Below, piece after piece: positions 1 to 9,019 of a DNA stretch of 64,000 nucleotides (within the stretch, counting starts at the first letter, position 1; each line of letters begins with the position of its first letter). The stretch lies in NCBI RefSeq assembly GCF_001296025.1, contig NZ_LJHV01000011.1, forward strand, positions 1 to 64,000. Reading direction: 5' to 3'. This DNA is from Porphyrobacter sp. AAP60 (GTDB taxonomy: Bacteria > Pseudomonadota > Alphaproteobacteria > Sphingomonadales > Sphingomonadaceae). Made by a program: the position numbers and the translations under genes. The notes beneath the pieces were generated by a model. The model was not told where the DNA came from, did no database searches, and saw only the letters and a list, made by a program, of their open reading frames with translations.

Positions 1-182
1 ACATCCTTGCAAAGTCGTCAACACAAAGTCGCCATTCGCCTATCCACCCACTACCCGCCATGCCGCAAGTGCCTCAGCTTATCCGAAAGCAGCCACTTCC
101 AGAGCGGCGCTTGCCCCGTCTTGACCTCACCTTGACCCTGCGTAGACCCCTTCTAGACGCCCTTGCCCGTTCGGTGCCGCAA

Positions 183-198
183 TGTTTCACGTGAAACA
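183..198. promoter_or_regulatory. parS centromere site (ParB-binding)
   Basis: The 16-base perfect palindrome TGTTTCACGTGAAACA is identical to the bacterial parS consensus. ParB loads here and spreads, and ParA then segregates the origin region. It lies 13 bases beyond the stop codon of the minus-strand methyltransferase gene, in non-coding DNA. No parA or parB gene is in the window. A second identical site lies at 47442..47457. Confidence 0.93.
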
Positions 199-211
199 TT
201 GCGGCCAGGGC

Positions 212-898
212 CTACCGGTTCAGCGCATTGATCGCAGCGAGGGGCCGTGACTCGACCTCGCGCGCGGTCTGGGCTTTGTGCTTCCAGCCCCAGGTCAGCA
301 GGCATGGCGGCACATTCATCAGCGCCAGCCCTGTCTCGATCTGTTCGAACCGTGCCTGCGTCAATTCGCGCGCGACCGGCTTGAACTGGTAGGTCATGAA
401 AGCCCCGCCTTCGTTCATTACCCGGTAGGTCGCATCCGCGATGTTTCCGGCCACGGTGGCGGGCAGCGAGGAAAACGGCAGGCCGGAGATGATGTAATCC
501 GCCCCCGCATGGCCGCTCTCGCGCACGAAGCGTTCGACATCGGCGGCCGAACCCAGCACCACCTCCAGGCGCGGATCGTCAATCGTCTCTCTGAGATAGT
601 CGACAAATCGCGCGTTGGTGTCGATCGCCAGCAGCTTGCCGTCCGCGGGCAGGCGGTCGAGAATATGCGTGGTGAAGGTGCCCACGCCCGGCCCGTACTC
701 TACGAACAGGCGGCAGCCCTGCCAGTCGACCCGCGCCAGCATCGCGTCGATCGTGCTGCGCGACGAGGGAATGACCGAGGCCACCATGCCGGGATTTTCG
801 ATGAAGCCGCGAAAGAAGATCGCGGCCTGTTCGATAAAGCGCCGGCCCTTGCGCGATGGACGTTGGGCGGACGGGTTGCTGAGTTTTCTGGTGTTCAT
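212..898 (-). CDS. Class I SAM-dependent methyltransferase, phospholipid N-methyltransferase-like
   Basis: A 228-residue protein with the SAM-binding glycine motif EYGPGVGTFT (about residues 68-77), an acidic strand end ending in LAIDTN, and a GLPFSSLP loop corresponding to the NPPY-like motif IV of the KsgA/phospholipid methyltransferase group. The N-terminal IPSSRSTIDAM region is typical of PmtA-like enzymes. Known members methylate phosphatidylethanolamine toward phosphatidylcholine or related lipids; the substrate here is inferred. It is transcribed away from rpmI and its stop sits just before a parS site. The ATG at 898 is the only good start. Confidence 0.75.
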   Translation of the reverse strand: MNTRKLSNPSAQRPSRKGRRFIEQAAIFFRGFIENPGMVASVIPSSRSTIDAMLARVDWQGCRLFVEYGPGVGTFTTHILDRLPADGKLLAIDTNARFVDYLRETIDDPRLEVVLGSAADVERFVRESGHAGADYIISGLPFSSLPATVAGNIADATYRVMNEGGAFMTYQFKPVARELTQARFEQIETGLALMNVPPCLLTWGWKHKAQTAREVESRPLAAINALNR

Positions 899-1109
899 GC
901 GCTTTCCCTACTAGGCGATTTGTGACAGCGGGCAATGCCGACATTGCAACGGCTGCAACATCACGCCGCTTTAACGGCACTGCCGGGCCGCTTGCCTTTT
1001 GCCCGTCTCCCGCCTATGCGCGCCAACTTCACTGACACGAATCAATCAGCCAGCCTGGCGACAAGGGCTGCCATGGCCGGTTCCGACGTGTCTCAATCAG
1101 GAGATGAAA

Positions 1110-1313
1110 ATGCCCAAGCTGAAGACCAAGAGCGGTGTGAAGAAACGCTTCAAGATCACCGCCACCGGCAAGGTCAAGCACGGCGTCGCTGGCAAGCGTC
1201 ACCGTCTGATCAGCCACAACGCGAAGTATATCCGCCAGAATCGCGGCACTTCGGTCCTGTCGGCCCATGATACGCCGACGATCAAGAAGTGGGCGCCCTA
1301 CGGGCTGGATTGA
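1110..1313 (+). CDS. rpmI: 50S ribosomal protein L35
   Basis: A 67-residue, very basic protein beginning [15 protein letters not shown] and containing [14 protein letters not shown] sequence typical of L35, a small component of the large ribosomal subunit. AGGAG at 1099..1103 sits six bases before the chosen ATG; an in-frame ATG two codons upstream (1104) is too close to that ribosome site. rplT follows 51 bases later. infC, which often precedes rpmI, is not in the upstream sequence. Confidence 0.96.
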   Translation: MPKLKTKSGVKKRFKITATGKVKHGVAGKRHRLISHNAKYIRQNRGTSVLSAHDTPTIKKWAPYGLD

Positions 1314-1364
1314 TGCGAGCCGGGCCCCGGCCCTTATGCATCTTATAAATAAGGATATACTTAC

Positions 1365-1724
1365 ATGGCACGCGTCAAAAGGGGTGTAACCACCCGCGCC
1401 AAGCACAAGCGGATTCTCGACCAGGCCAAGGGCTATCGCGGTCGCCGCAAGAACACCATCCGTGTCGCCCGTCAGGCGGTCGAAAAGGCCGGGCAATATG
1501 CCTACCGCGACCGCAAGGTAAAGAAGCGCACGTTCCGCGCCCTGTGGATCCAGCGCATCAACGCCGCCGTCCGCATGGAAGGCCTGACCTATTCGCAGTT
1601 CATGCACGGCATCAAGTTGGCCGGCATCGAACTCGACCGCAAGTCGATGGCCGATCTGGCGATGAACGAAGGCGGCGCCTTCAAGGCTGTGATCGCCCAG
1701 GCGAAAGCTGCGCTGCCCGCATAA
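1365..1724 (+). CDS. rplT: 50S ribosomal protein L20
   Basis: A 119-residue protein of normal L20 length, with the MARVKRGV start, the [16 protein letters not shown] rRNA-binding segment and the [11 protein letters not shown] motif. L20 binds 23S rRNA early in 50S assembly. Preceded by rpmI in the usual order and followed by an intrinsic terminator, so the pair ends here rather than running on into pheST, which lies 3 kb downstream. Confidence 0.97.
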   Translation: MARVKRGVTTRAKHKRILDQAKGYRGRRKNTIRVARQAVEKAGQYAYRDRKVKKRTFRALWIQRINAAVRMEGLTYSQFMHGIKLAGIELDRKSMADLAMNEGGAFKAVIAQAKAALPA

Positions 1725-1749
1725 GCGGTTCGCACGGCGAAAATATCAA

Positions 1750-1778
1750 GGCGGGTTCCTGCGGGGGCCCGCCTTTTT
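1750..1778 (+). terminator. Intrinsic terminator after rplT
   Basis: GGCGGG at 1750..1755 pairs with CCCGCC at 1768..1773 across a 12-base loop, followed directly by five T residues. It ends the rpmI-rplT transcription unit 26 bases after the rplT stop. Confidence 0.85.
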
Positions 1779-1850
1779 CGTGCCCGCCCTGCCCATTGTG
1801 ACGGTTGTATAAAACCGTCACCGATCTTGTAGAATCGCGTCAGTTGCGCC

Positions 1851-2777
1851 ATGTCGGTGGGCATGGGGGATCATTTGGACACGACTGCCGCAAACGGCCT
1901 TGCGCCAACTGCAGGCTACCGGCTCAAGGCCGAGTTCCACGAACCGCCTCCCCAGTTCGAGGGGTGCTTCACCACCTTCTACCGCGCGACGCTGGAAATC
2001 GACGATGGCGGCGAAAGCCTCGATGATTACCTTCAGCCCGAATGGGCCAATCTGCGGTTTTTCTGCGGCGGCGCGCCCGATGCGTCGATCGGCACATCGC
2101 AGGTTAGCGGAGCGCATTTTATCGGAACCGGGCCAAGCTCGCTTGCCTGCCGGTTTGCCCTTCCGCCGATGCAGATGTGGGGTGTGGGCATTCTCCCGCT
2201 CGGCTGGGCGCGGTTCTTCAGTGCCGATGCGGCCAGTTGCGTCAATATGGTGTGCGACGGCGCGCAGCACCCGGCCTTCCGCCAATTCGCGGGCCTCACA
2301 GACATGTTGTGCAATCCCGAAATCGACCCCGAAGAACAGCTTGCGGCAATCACCACCGCCATGACCAGAGCGATGCGGCCCACCCGCGATGATGTTCGCA
2401 TCCGACGCGTCCACAACGAATTGGTGAACGGCGATTTTGCCTCGGTGCATGATCTGGCCGATGCCTGTGCCATGAGCATCCGCACGCTGGAGCGGATGTG
2501 CGCGCGCTATTTCGGCTTTTCGCCCAAGCTGCTGATGCGCCGGCAGCGCTTCATGCGCAGCCTTACCACCTTCATGCTGCATCGCGGCAGTCGCTGGACC
2601 GAAGCGATGGATGCGCATTATCACGACCAGGCGCAATTCACCCGCGAGTTCCGCGAGTTCATGACCATGAACCCGAGCGAATATGCCGCGCTGGATCACC
2701 CGATCCTGACATCCTTCATGGAAGCGCGGGCGCGGGTGTGGGGCAGCGCGGTGCAGACACTCGACACACCGCGCTGA
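1851..2777 (+). CDS. AraC-family transcriptional regulator (copy 1)
   Basis: A 308-residue protein with a C-terminal AraC/XylS double helix-turn-helix (about residues 190-285): DLADACAMSIRTLERM is the first recognition helix region and the FTREFREFMTMNPSEYA segment is the second. The N-terminal sensor half is not an AraC cupin I recognise; it contains PEWANLRFF and GILPLGWARF, also found in the gene at 3782..4705. The two are clear paralogs sharing FGFxPKLLxRRQRF and HYHDQ. The start is uncertain (ATG 1851 or 1863), since no strong ribosome site is visible. The target is unknown; the adjacent CsgG-like gene is a candidate. Confidence 0.8.
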   Translation: MSVGMGDHLDTTAANGLAPTAGYRLKAEFHEPPPQFEGCFTTFYRATLEIDDGGESLDDYLQPEWANLRFFCGGAPDASIGTSQVSGAHFIGTGPSSLACRFALPPMQMWGVGILPLGWARFFSADAASCVNMVCDGAQHPAFRQFAGLTDMLCNPEIDPEEQLAAITTAMTRAMRPTRDDVRIRRVHNELVNGDFASVHDLADACAMSIRTLERMCARYFGFSPKLLMRRQRFMRSLTTFMLHRGSRWTEAMDAHYHDQAQFTREFREFMTMNPSEYAALDHPILTSFMEARARVWGSAVQTLDTPR

Positions 2778-2791
2778 ACCCGGTTGCAGGC

Positions 2792-3673
2792 TTAACGCAG
2801 GTCTTCGACCGAGACCCAGCCGGTGGTGCCGAAATTGTCTTTTACCTCGATGAACAGGCCAGCACGCTTGCCTGTCGGATCAAGCTCGGTACCGGCCCGC
2901 AGGGATCGCACCGCGCTGGCATCGGCGGCGGCGGCAGAGCGCATCACGGTATCCACCGCGACCACCGCCGATGGCTCCGCCGCCGCTCCTCCGGCGGCCT
3001 CGGGCGCAGACGCCATCAACTCGCGCTGGGCGACCAGCTGGTTGAAGGCGAGCACAAAGGCCTCGGTCAGCATCTCGCCGTTCTTGTTACCCTGATAGCC
3101 TGAGGCATTGGCCGCTGTGCCCGCCCACCCGTAGGATGCGTTGCCGAAATTGATCGACGATTTCTTGACCGTGCCTTGCCCCATGGCGACTGTCATACCA
3201 TTCGCCGGGCTGACCACGCGCAGGCCTGCGGCGACAGTTTTCTTCTTGCCGCCCAACCCGCCGAACATGCCAAGCACCGCGCCTCCGCCCGGAACGCCGC
3301 GCAGCAGGCTTGAAGCCGCGCCAGAGCGCACCAGTCCTTCCATCGCGGCGCCCTTGGCCATTTCCATTCCCTGATCGACTTCCTCGGCAGAGCCGGCAAT
3401 CGCAGTGACAAGGAAGCGGGCGGGCGCAGTGTCATTGGGGTTGTCGATCGTGAAGCAGCCGCTTTCAGTCGCCAGAGCATTGATCAGAGCGCGAGGCGAA
3501 CCCAGCCCCCATTCGGTCCACCCGGCCTGATCGCCTTCGACCAGTGCGATCGAGCCGATGGTTTCGCTGCAACGCACCAGTTCGGGCGTGCCCTTGTCAT
3601 CTTTGGCGTGCAACGGCGCTGCGATCACGGCAGCAGCGGCGATGCCGAATGAAAATCTAACAGTTTTTGTCAT
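2792..3673 (-). CDS. Secreted CsgG-like protein with C-terminal SH3-like segment
   Basis: A 293-residue protein with a clear signal peptide (cleavage after LHA, residue 23). The opening mature region, with SIALVEGDQAGWTEWGLGSP and ALINALATESGCF, resembles CsgG/curli-assembly-like domains seen in holdfast and surface proteins. The middle is Gly-rich and may be membrane-inserting or flexible. The last 35 residues (KRAGLFIEVKDNFGTTGWVS) look like a bacterial SH3 fold. It lies between two paralogous AraC regulators, convergent with copy 1 and divergent from copy 2. A periplasmic or outer-membrane role is inferred; the exact function is unknown. Confidence 0.6.
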   Translation of the reverse strand: MTKTVRFSFGIAAAAVIAAPLHAKDDKGTPELVRCSETIGSIALVEGDQAGWTEWGLGSPRALINALATESGCFTIDNPNDTAPARFLVTAIAGSAEEVDQGMEMAKGAAMEGLVRSGAASSLLRGVPGGGAVLGMFGGLGGKKKTVAAGLRVVSPANGMTVAMGQGTVKKSSINFGNASYGWAGTAANASGYQGNKNGEMLTEAFVLAFNQLVAQRELMASAPEAAGGAAAEPSAVVAVDTVMRSAAAADASAVRSLRAGTELDPTGKRAGLFIEVKDNFGTTGWVSVEDLR

Positions 3674-3781
3674 GGTTTACCCCCCAAAATGCTCCAAAAA
3701 GGGATTGTAAGATGTGTCCAAAGCTTCACATTGTAAGAACACGACCCGGCTAGGGGTGGCCGTCAGGGGGGAGGGTGAACC

Positions 3782-4705
3782 ATGCATGCCAGAACAGGCA
3801 GTTCTGTCACTATCCGCTTTAGCCTTCCGGACGAGGCATTGCGGCCTTTTATTACAACCTTTTATTGCACCGACGTGAAGTGTTCGATGTTGCAGCCCTG
3901 GCTGGAGGATTATCTCATGCCAGAATGGGCCAATCTGCGCTTTCTGGATGCGACTTCGGTGCAGACAGTGATCGGGGCGGGTGAAGTCAGCACCAGCCCT
4001 GATTTTGCGGTGACCGGGCCGACCAGCCGCGCGATGCGGTTTCGCATCGGTTCGGGGCGCAGCTGGGGTATCGGGCTGATGCCGGCGGGCTGGGCGCTGC
4101 TGACTGGCGTGTCGGCGGCGGAATATGCCGATCGTTCGGTGGACGGTCGCGCCGATCCAGCCTTTGCGCTGTTCACCCCGCTCGCCGATGCGCTGGCGGC
4201 GAGCAACGAAGATTATGCTGGCGAATTGGCGATGATCCAATCGCACATGGCGCGGCTGTGTGCCGCTGCGCCGTCAATTGATCCCGCGATTGCCGCGCTC
4301 AACGCCGCATTGGTCGATCCCGACACGGTGACGGTGGCAGACCTTGCCGCGCGGCTGGGCGTGGCGGTGCGCAGTGTCGAGCGCTTGTCGCGCCGGGCAT
4401 TCGGTTTTGCGCCCAAACTGTTGCTGCGCCGCCAGCGGTTTCTGCGCAGTCTTGAACGCTTCATGCTCGATCCCGATCTGACATGGCTGGGCGCGCTGGA
4501 TTGCCACTATCATGATCAGTCGCATTTCGTGCGGGATTTCCAGCGGTTTATGGGGATGTGCCCTTCCGACTATGCCCGCAAGGACAAGCCGCTGCTGGCG
4601 GCGGCGACACAGGCGCGAATGGCAGCGGCGGGCCATGCAATGCAGGGGTTGCATGATCCGGAAGGCAGCATTGGCGTTTCGACCGGAGCGAGGGAAACAG
4701 CCTGA
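3782..4705 (+). CDS. AraC-family transcriptional regulator (copy 2)
   Basis: A 307-residue paralog of the regulator at 1851..2777. The C-terminal AraC helix-turn-helix pair includes DLAARLGVAVRSVERLSRR and the SHFVRDFQRFMGMCPSDYA segment, and the N-terminal half shares PEWANLRF and GLMPAGWALL. A GGGGGGAGGG ribosome site sits just upstream of the ATG at 3782. It diverges from the CsgG-like gene across a 108-base gap, so the two may share a regulatory region. Effector and targets cannot be read from the sequence. Confidence 0.82.
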   Translation: MHARTGSSVTIRFSLPDEALRPFITTFYCTDVKCSMLQPWLEDYLMPEWANLRFLDATSVQTVIGAGEVSTSPDFAVTGPTSRAMRFRIGSGRSWGIGLMPAGWALLTGVSAAEYADRSVDGRADPAFALFTPLADALAASNEDYAGELAMIQSHMARLCAAAPSIDPAIAALNAALVDPDTVTVADLAARLGVAVRSVERLSRRAFGFAPKLLLRRQRFLRSLERFMLDPDLTWLGALDCHYHDQSHFVRDFQRFMGMCPSDYARKDKPLLAAATQARMAAAGHAMQGLHDPEGSIGVSTGARETA

Positions 4706-4785
4706 CCTGACAGGCGCTTTGCAAAACGCGCCATTTGACGCTAGCGGACGGCCCGCGATATCCCGCGTGCAGAACACCTGAGGCC

Positions 4786-5886
4786 ATGACCGACATTACT
4801 TCGCAAACACAGGCCGCGCTGGCCGCGATTGGCGCCGCGACCAGTCTTGAAACGCTGGAAGAACAGCGGCTCGATGCGCTGGGCAAGAAGGGCTGGGTCA
4901 GCCTTGCCCTGAAGACGCTGGGCGGGATGAGCCCGGAAGAGCGCACTGCGGCTGCGCCTGCGATCCAGTCAGCCCGCGCCGCGATTGCCGATGCGCTCGA
5001 TATCCGCAAGGCGGCGCTGGAAGCGGCCGAGCTGGAAGCCCGGTTGGCGCGCGAGACGCTTGATCTGACCTTGCCCGCTGCGGCATCGCCCAAGGGATCG
5101 GTGCACCCGGTGTCGCAGGTAATGGACGAGTTGGCTGAAATCTTTGCCGACCTGGGCTTCGCGGTCGCGACCGGGCCCGAGATCGAGGATGACTGGCACA
5201 ATTTCACCGCGCTCAACATGGATGAAACCCACCCGGCGCGGGCGATGCACGATACGTTCTATTTCCCCGACAAAACCAGTGACGGGAAAGACATCCTGCT
5301 GCGCACCCACACCTCGCCTGTCCAGATCCGCTCGATGCTGGATCAGGGCGCGCCGATCCGCATCATCGCGCCGGGCCGCGTCTACCGTTCGGACAGCGAC
5401 GCGACCCACACGCCGATGTTCCATCAGGTCGAAGGCCTCGTCATCGACAGGGACATTCACCTCGGCCACCTCAAATGGACGCTGGAGACCTTCTTCAAGG
5501 CCTTCTTCGAGCGCGAGGATATCGTGCTGCGGCTGCGGCCGAGCTACTTCCCCTTCACCGAACCCAGTGTCGAAGTCGACGTGGGCTACTCAACCGAGGG
5601 AGGCCGCCGTGTGGTTGGCGGGCACGGCGATGCGCCGGGCCATGCGTGGATGGAAATCGGCGGCAGCGGGATGGTCAACGCCCGCGTGCTCGAATTTGCC
5701 GGGGTTGATCCTGCGGAATATCAGGGTTTTGCCTTCGGCCTCGGGATCGACCGGATTGCGATGCTGAAATACGGGATGAACGATTTGCGCGCCTTTTTCG
5801 ATGGCGATGGCCGCTGGCTGGCGCATTACGGTTTTTCGCCGTTCGATCAGCCGACCCTGTCTGCCGGCGTGGGAGCGAAAGCATGA
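4786..5886 (+). CDS. pheS: Phenylalanine--tRNA ligase alpha subunit
   Basis: A 366-residue class II synthetase subunit. The N-terminal coiled-coil arm is followed by the catalytic core with motif 2 (PGRVYRSDSDATHTPMFHQ) and motif 3 (FGLGIDRIAMLKYGMNDLR). With PheT it forms the alpha2-beta2 enzyme that charges tRNA-Phe. ATG 4786 (MTDITSQTQ) is chosen because the extended reading frame upstream has no family similarity. Its stop overlaps the pheT start by four bases (ATGA). Confidence 0.97.
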   Translation: MTDITSQTQAALAAIGAATSLETLEEQRLDALGKKGWVSLALKTLGGMSPEERTAAAPAIQSARAAIADALDIRKAALEAAELEARLARETLDLTLPAAASPKGSVHPVSQVMDELAEIFADLGFAVATGPEIEDDWHNFTALNMDETHPARAMHDTFYFPDKTSDGKDILLRTHTSPVQIRSMLDQGAPIRIIAPGRVYRSDSDATHTPMFHQVEGLVIDRDIHLGHLKWTLETFFKAFFEREDIVLRLRPSYFPFTEPSVEVDVGYSTEGGRRVVGGHGDAPGHAWMEIGGSGMVNARVLEFAGVDPAEYQGFAFGLGIDRIAMLKYGMNDLRAFFDGDGRWLAHYGFSPFDQPTLSAGVGAKA

Positions 5887-8273
5887 AGTTTGCGCTCACC
5901 TGGCTCAAGGATCACCTTGAAACCTCCGCCACCGTCGCAGAAATCTGCGATGGGCTGAATGCGATCGGCCTTGAGGTCGAAGGTGTCGAAGACCCGGCCG
6001 AGAAGCTGGCGGGATTCCGTGTCGCCCATGTGCTCACCGCGGCGCGCCACCCCGATGCCGACAAGCTGCAAGTGCTGACAGTGGACACCGGAGAAGGCGA
6101 TCCGTTGCAGGTCGTGTGCGGCGCGCCCAATGCGCGGGCCGGGATGAAAGGCGTGCTCGGCTTGCCCGGCGCGGTCGTTCCGGCGAACGGCATGGTGCTG
6201 AAGAAGAGCGCGATCCGCGGCGTCGAGAGCAACGGCATGATGTGCTCGGTGCGCGAACTGGAACTGGGTGAGGATCACGACGGGATCATCGAATTGCCCG
6301 CTGACGCGCCGGTGGGAAAAAGCTTTGCCGATTACCACGGCTCCAGTCCGGTGATCGAAGTGGCGGTGACGCCCAACCGGCCCGACTGCATGGGCGTTTA
6401 CGGCATCGCCCGCGATCTGGCGGCCAAGGGGCTGGGAACGCTGAAGCCGATTGCCATGCCTGCCTTCAGCGCGGCGGGCGCGTGCCCGGTCGAAATCCGC
6501 ACCGACGACCCGGAAGGCTGCCCCGCGTTTTATGGCCGGGTCATCACCGGCGTGACCAATGGCGCATCGCCTGATTGGCTGCAAGCGCGGCTGAAAAGTG
6601 CGGGCCAGCGCCCTATTTCGTTGCTCGTCGATCTTACGAATTACCTGATGCTCGGCTACGGCCGTCCGGCGCATGTTTACGACCTTGCCAAGCTGCAAGG
6701 CGCGATGGCGGCGCGGCGGGCGGTTGACGGTGAGCAATGCGAGGCGCTCAACGAGAAAACCTATACGCTTGATGCGAGCATGACGGTTATCGCGGACGAG
6801 GTGCAGGTGCACGACATTGCCGGGATCATGGGCGGCCAACATTCGGGCGTGAGCGAGACGACCACCGATGTGCTGCTCGAAATCGCCTATTTTGATCCTG
6901 CCCGCATCGGCGCGACAGGTCGCAAGCTGGGGCTGTCCTCCGACGCGCGCACGCGGTTTGAACGCGGGGTTGATCCTGCGTTTCTGGATCAGGGCCTTGA
7001 TTTGCTGACCGGGCTGATCGTGGAACTCGCTGGCGGAAGTCCCAGCGAAGTGGTGCGCGCCGGTTCGCCGCCGAGCGATACCAAGGTCATTCCCTTCGAC
7101 CCCGGCCTGACGCTGCGTCTGGGCGGGGTAGAGGTGCCGGAAGCCGAACAGCAGCGCATCCTCGAAAGCCTTGGTTTCAGCGTCGGTGAGGGCTGGCGGG
7201 TCACCTGCCCGCTGCGCCGCCACGATATCGAAGGCCCGGCCGATCTGGTCGAGGAAGTCGTGCGCATCCACGGGCTCGACACAGTGGCAAGCGTAGCCCT
7301 GCCGCGTGCCGAAGGGGTGGCAAGGCCGACCGCAACGCCGCAGCAGAAGCTGGAACGCGGATTGCGCCGCGCTGCTGCTGCCAGCGGGTTGAACGAGGCA
7401 ATCACCTGGAGCTTCCTGCCCGAATGGGCAGCGCAGCATTTCGCCACCGGTAACGAGCCGCCATGGGTGCTCGCCAACCCGATCAGCGAAGACCTCAAGG
7501 CGATGCGCCCCGCGCTGCTGCCCGGCTTGCTGATGGCGGCCAAGCGCAATGGGGATCGCGGCGCGGCATCATCGCGGCTGTTCGAAATCGGTCGTCGCTA
7601 TTTCCGCGCCGCTGATGGGTTGAGTGACGAAAAGCCGACGCTCGGCATCGTGCTGGCGGGCGAAAAGACGCAGCGCGGTTGGCAGGCGGGCAAGGCGCAG
7701 GCTTTCGATGCTTACGACGCCAAGGCGCTGGCGCTCCAGCTGCTCGATGCGGCAGGCGCGCCGGTGGCGAACCTGATGGTGATGGGCGAGGCCGGACCGC
7801 AATTCCACCCCGGCCAATCTGGCACCTTGCGGCTTGGGCCCAAGACGGTGCTGGCGCGCTTCGGGATGGTGCATCCCGCAACGCTCAAGGCCTTCGATGT
7901 CGACGGGCCGATCGCAGCGGTCGAGCTGTTTCTCGACGCAATTCCCGCCAAGAAGGGTGCCGCCTTCGCCCGTCCCGGCTTCACCCCGCCGGCGCTGCAA
8001 GCCGTGACCCGCGATTTCGCCTTCCTTGTGCCCGAAGCGTTGGCGGCTGGCGATCTCGTCCGCGCCGTTCAGGGTGCGGACAAGGCAGCGATCACCGCCG
8101 TGCGCGTCTTCGACGTGTTCCAAGGGCAGGGCGTGCCCGAAGGCCACAAGTCCATCGCGGTCGAAGTCACGCTTCAGCCGGGCGAGGCGAGCTTCAAGGA
8201 TGCCGATCTCAAGGCCATCGCCGAGAAGATCGTCGCCGCTGCGGCCAAGCAGGGCGGGGAGCTGCGCGGATGA
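5883..8273 (+). CDS. pheT: Phenylalanine--tRNA ligase beta subunit
   Basis: A 796-residue protein of normal length. In order: the N-terminal tRNA-binding EMAPII-like domain (about residues 40-150), the B3/B4 editing domain, the B5 domain, the synthetase-like core, and the C-terminal anticodon-binding domain beginning near AVTRDFAFLVPE. It edits Tyr-tRNA-Phe and binds the tRNA. It overlaps pheS at its start, and a short-chain dehydrogenase gene overlaps its stop. Confidence 0.97.
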   Translation: MKFALTWLKDHLETSATVAEICDGLNAIGLEVEGVEDPAEKLAGFRVAHVLTAARHPDADKLQVLTVDTGEGDPLQVVCGAPNARAGMKGVLGLPGAVVPANGMVLKKSAIRGVESNGMMCSVRELELGEDHDGIIELPADAPVGKSFADYHGSSPVIEVAVTPNRPDCMGVYGIARDLAAKGLGTLKPIAMPAFSAAGACPVEIRTDDPEGCPAFYGRVITGVTNGASPDWLQARLKSAGQRPISLLVDLTNYLMLGYGRPAHVYDLAKLQGAMAARRAVDGEQCEALNEKTYTLDASMTVIADEVQVHDIAGIMGGQHSGVSETTTDVLLEIAYFDPARIGATGRKLGLSSDARTRFERGVDPAFLDQGLDLLTGLIVELAGGSPSEVVRAGSPPSDTKVIPFDPGLTLRLGGVEVPEAEQQRILESLGFSVGEGWRVTCPLRRHDIEGPADLVEEVVRIHGLDTVASVALPRAEGVARPTATPQQKLERGLRRAAAASGLNEAITWSFLPEWAAQHFATGNEPPWVLANPISEDLKAMRPALLPGLLMAAKRNGDRGAASSRLFEIGRRYFRAADGLSDEKPTLGIVLAGEKTQRGWQAGKAQAFDAYDAKALALQLLDAAGAPVANLMVMGEAGPQFHPGQSGTLRLGPKTVLARFGMVHPATLKAFDVDGPIAAVELFLDAIPAKKGAAFARPGFTPPALQAVTRDFAFLVPEALAAGDLVRAVQGADKAAITAVRVFDVFQGQGVPEGHKSIAVEVTLQPGEASFKDADLKAIAEKIVAAAAKQGGELRG

Positions 8274-9016
8274 GCAAGCTTGCTTTCGTCACCGGCGCCA
8301 CCGCCGGGATCGGCCTTGCCACCGTCCGGCGCCTCGTCAAGGACGGCTGGCGCTGCGTTGCCACCGGGCGGCGGCAGGAGCGGCTCGACGCGCTGGTTGC
8401 CGAACTCGGCGCGGACAAGGTCCACGCGATTTGCTTCGACGTGCGTGACACCGCCGCGCTCGACACTGCGCTGGCGAACCTGCCCGAGGGCTTCCGCGAT
8501 ATCGACTTACTGGTGAACAACGCCGGTCTCGCCCAAGGGCTGTCCGCGGCGCAGAACGCCAATCTCGATGATTGGCAAACGATGATCGACACCAACATCA
8601 CCGCAATGGTGGTGCTGACCCGCAAGCTGTTGCCCGGCCTGATCATCCGCAAGGGCGCGATCATTGCCATCGGTTCGGTTGCGGGAAGTTACGTCTATCC
8701 CGGCGGCAATGTTTATGCCGGGTCGAAGGCCTTTGCCAACCACTTCACGCTCGCCCTGCGCGCCGATCTGCACGGCACCGGCGTGCGCGTCACCAGCATC
8801 GAGCCGGGCATGGTGGAGACCGAATTCACCGTGGTGCGGACCGGCAGCCAGGAAGCGTCGGACGATCTGTATCGCGGGGTCAATCCGATGAAGGGCGAGG
8901 ATATCGCCGACACCATCGGCTGGATCGCGAACCTTCCGCCGCATCTCAACATCAACCGGATCGAACTGATGCCGGTCAATCAGGACTTCGCGGGCTTCCG
9001 CGTCGCGCGCGACTGA
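8270..9016 (+). CDS. SDR-family oxidoreductase (YdfG-like 3-hydroxy acid dehydrogenase)
   Basis: A 248-residue short-chain dehydrogenase with the Rossmann motif TGATAGIG (residues 8-15), the NNAG motif, catalytic Ser in GSVAGSYVYPG and the YAGSK catalytic pair. The GRRQERLDAL segment after beta-2 indicates NADP preference. The closest recognisable group is YdfG, which oxidises L-allo-threonine, serine and 3-hydroxy acids; substrate is inferred. Its ATG overlaps the pheT stop (ATGA), so it is translationally coupled to pheST. Confidence 0.88.
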   Translation: MSKLAFVTGATAGIGLATVRRLVKDGWRCVATGRRQERLDALVAELGADKVHAICFDVRDTAALDTALANLPEGFRDIDLLVNNAGLAQGLSAAQNANLDDWQTMIDTNITAMVVLTRKLLPGLIIRKGAIIAIGSVAGSYVYPGGNVYAGSKAFANHFTLALRADLHGTGVRVTSIEPGMVETEFTVVRTGSQEASDDLYRGVNPMKGEDIADTIGWIANLPPHLNINRIELMPVNQDFAGFRVARD

Positions 9017-9019
9017 ACC

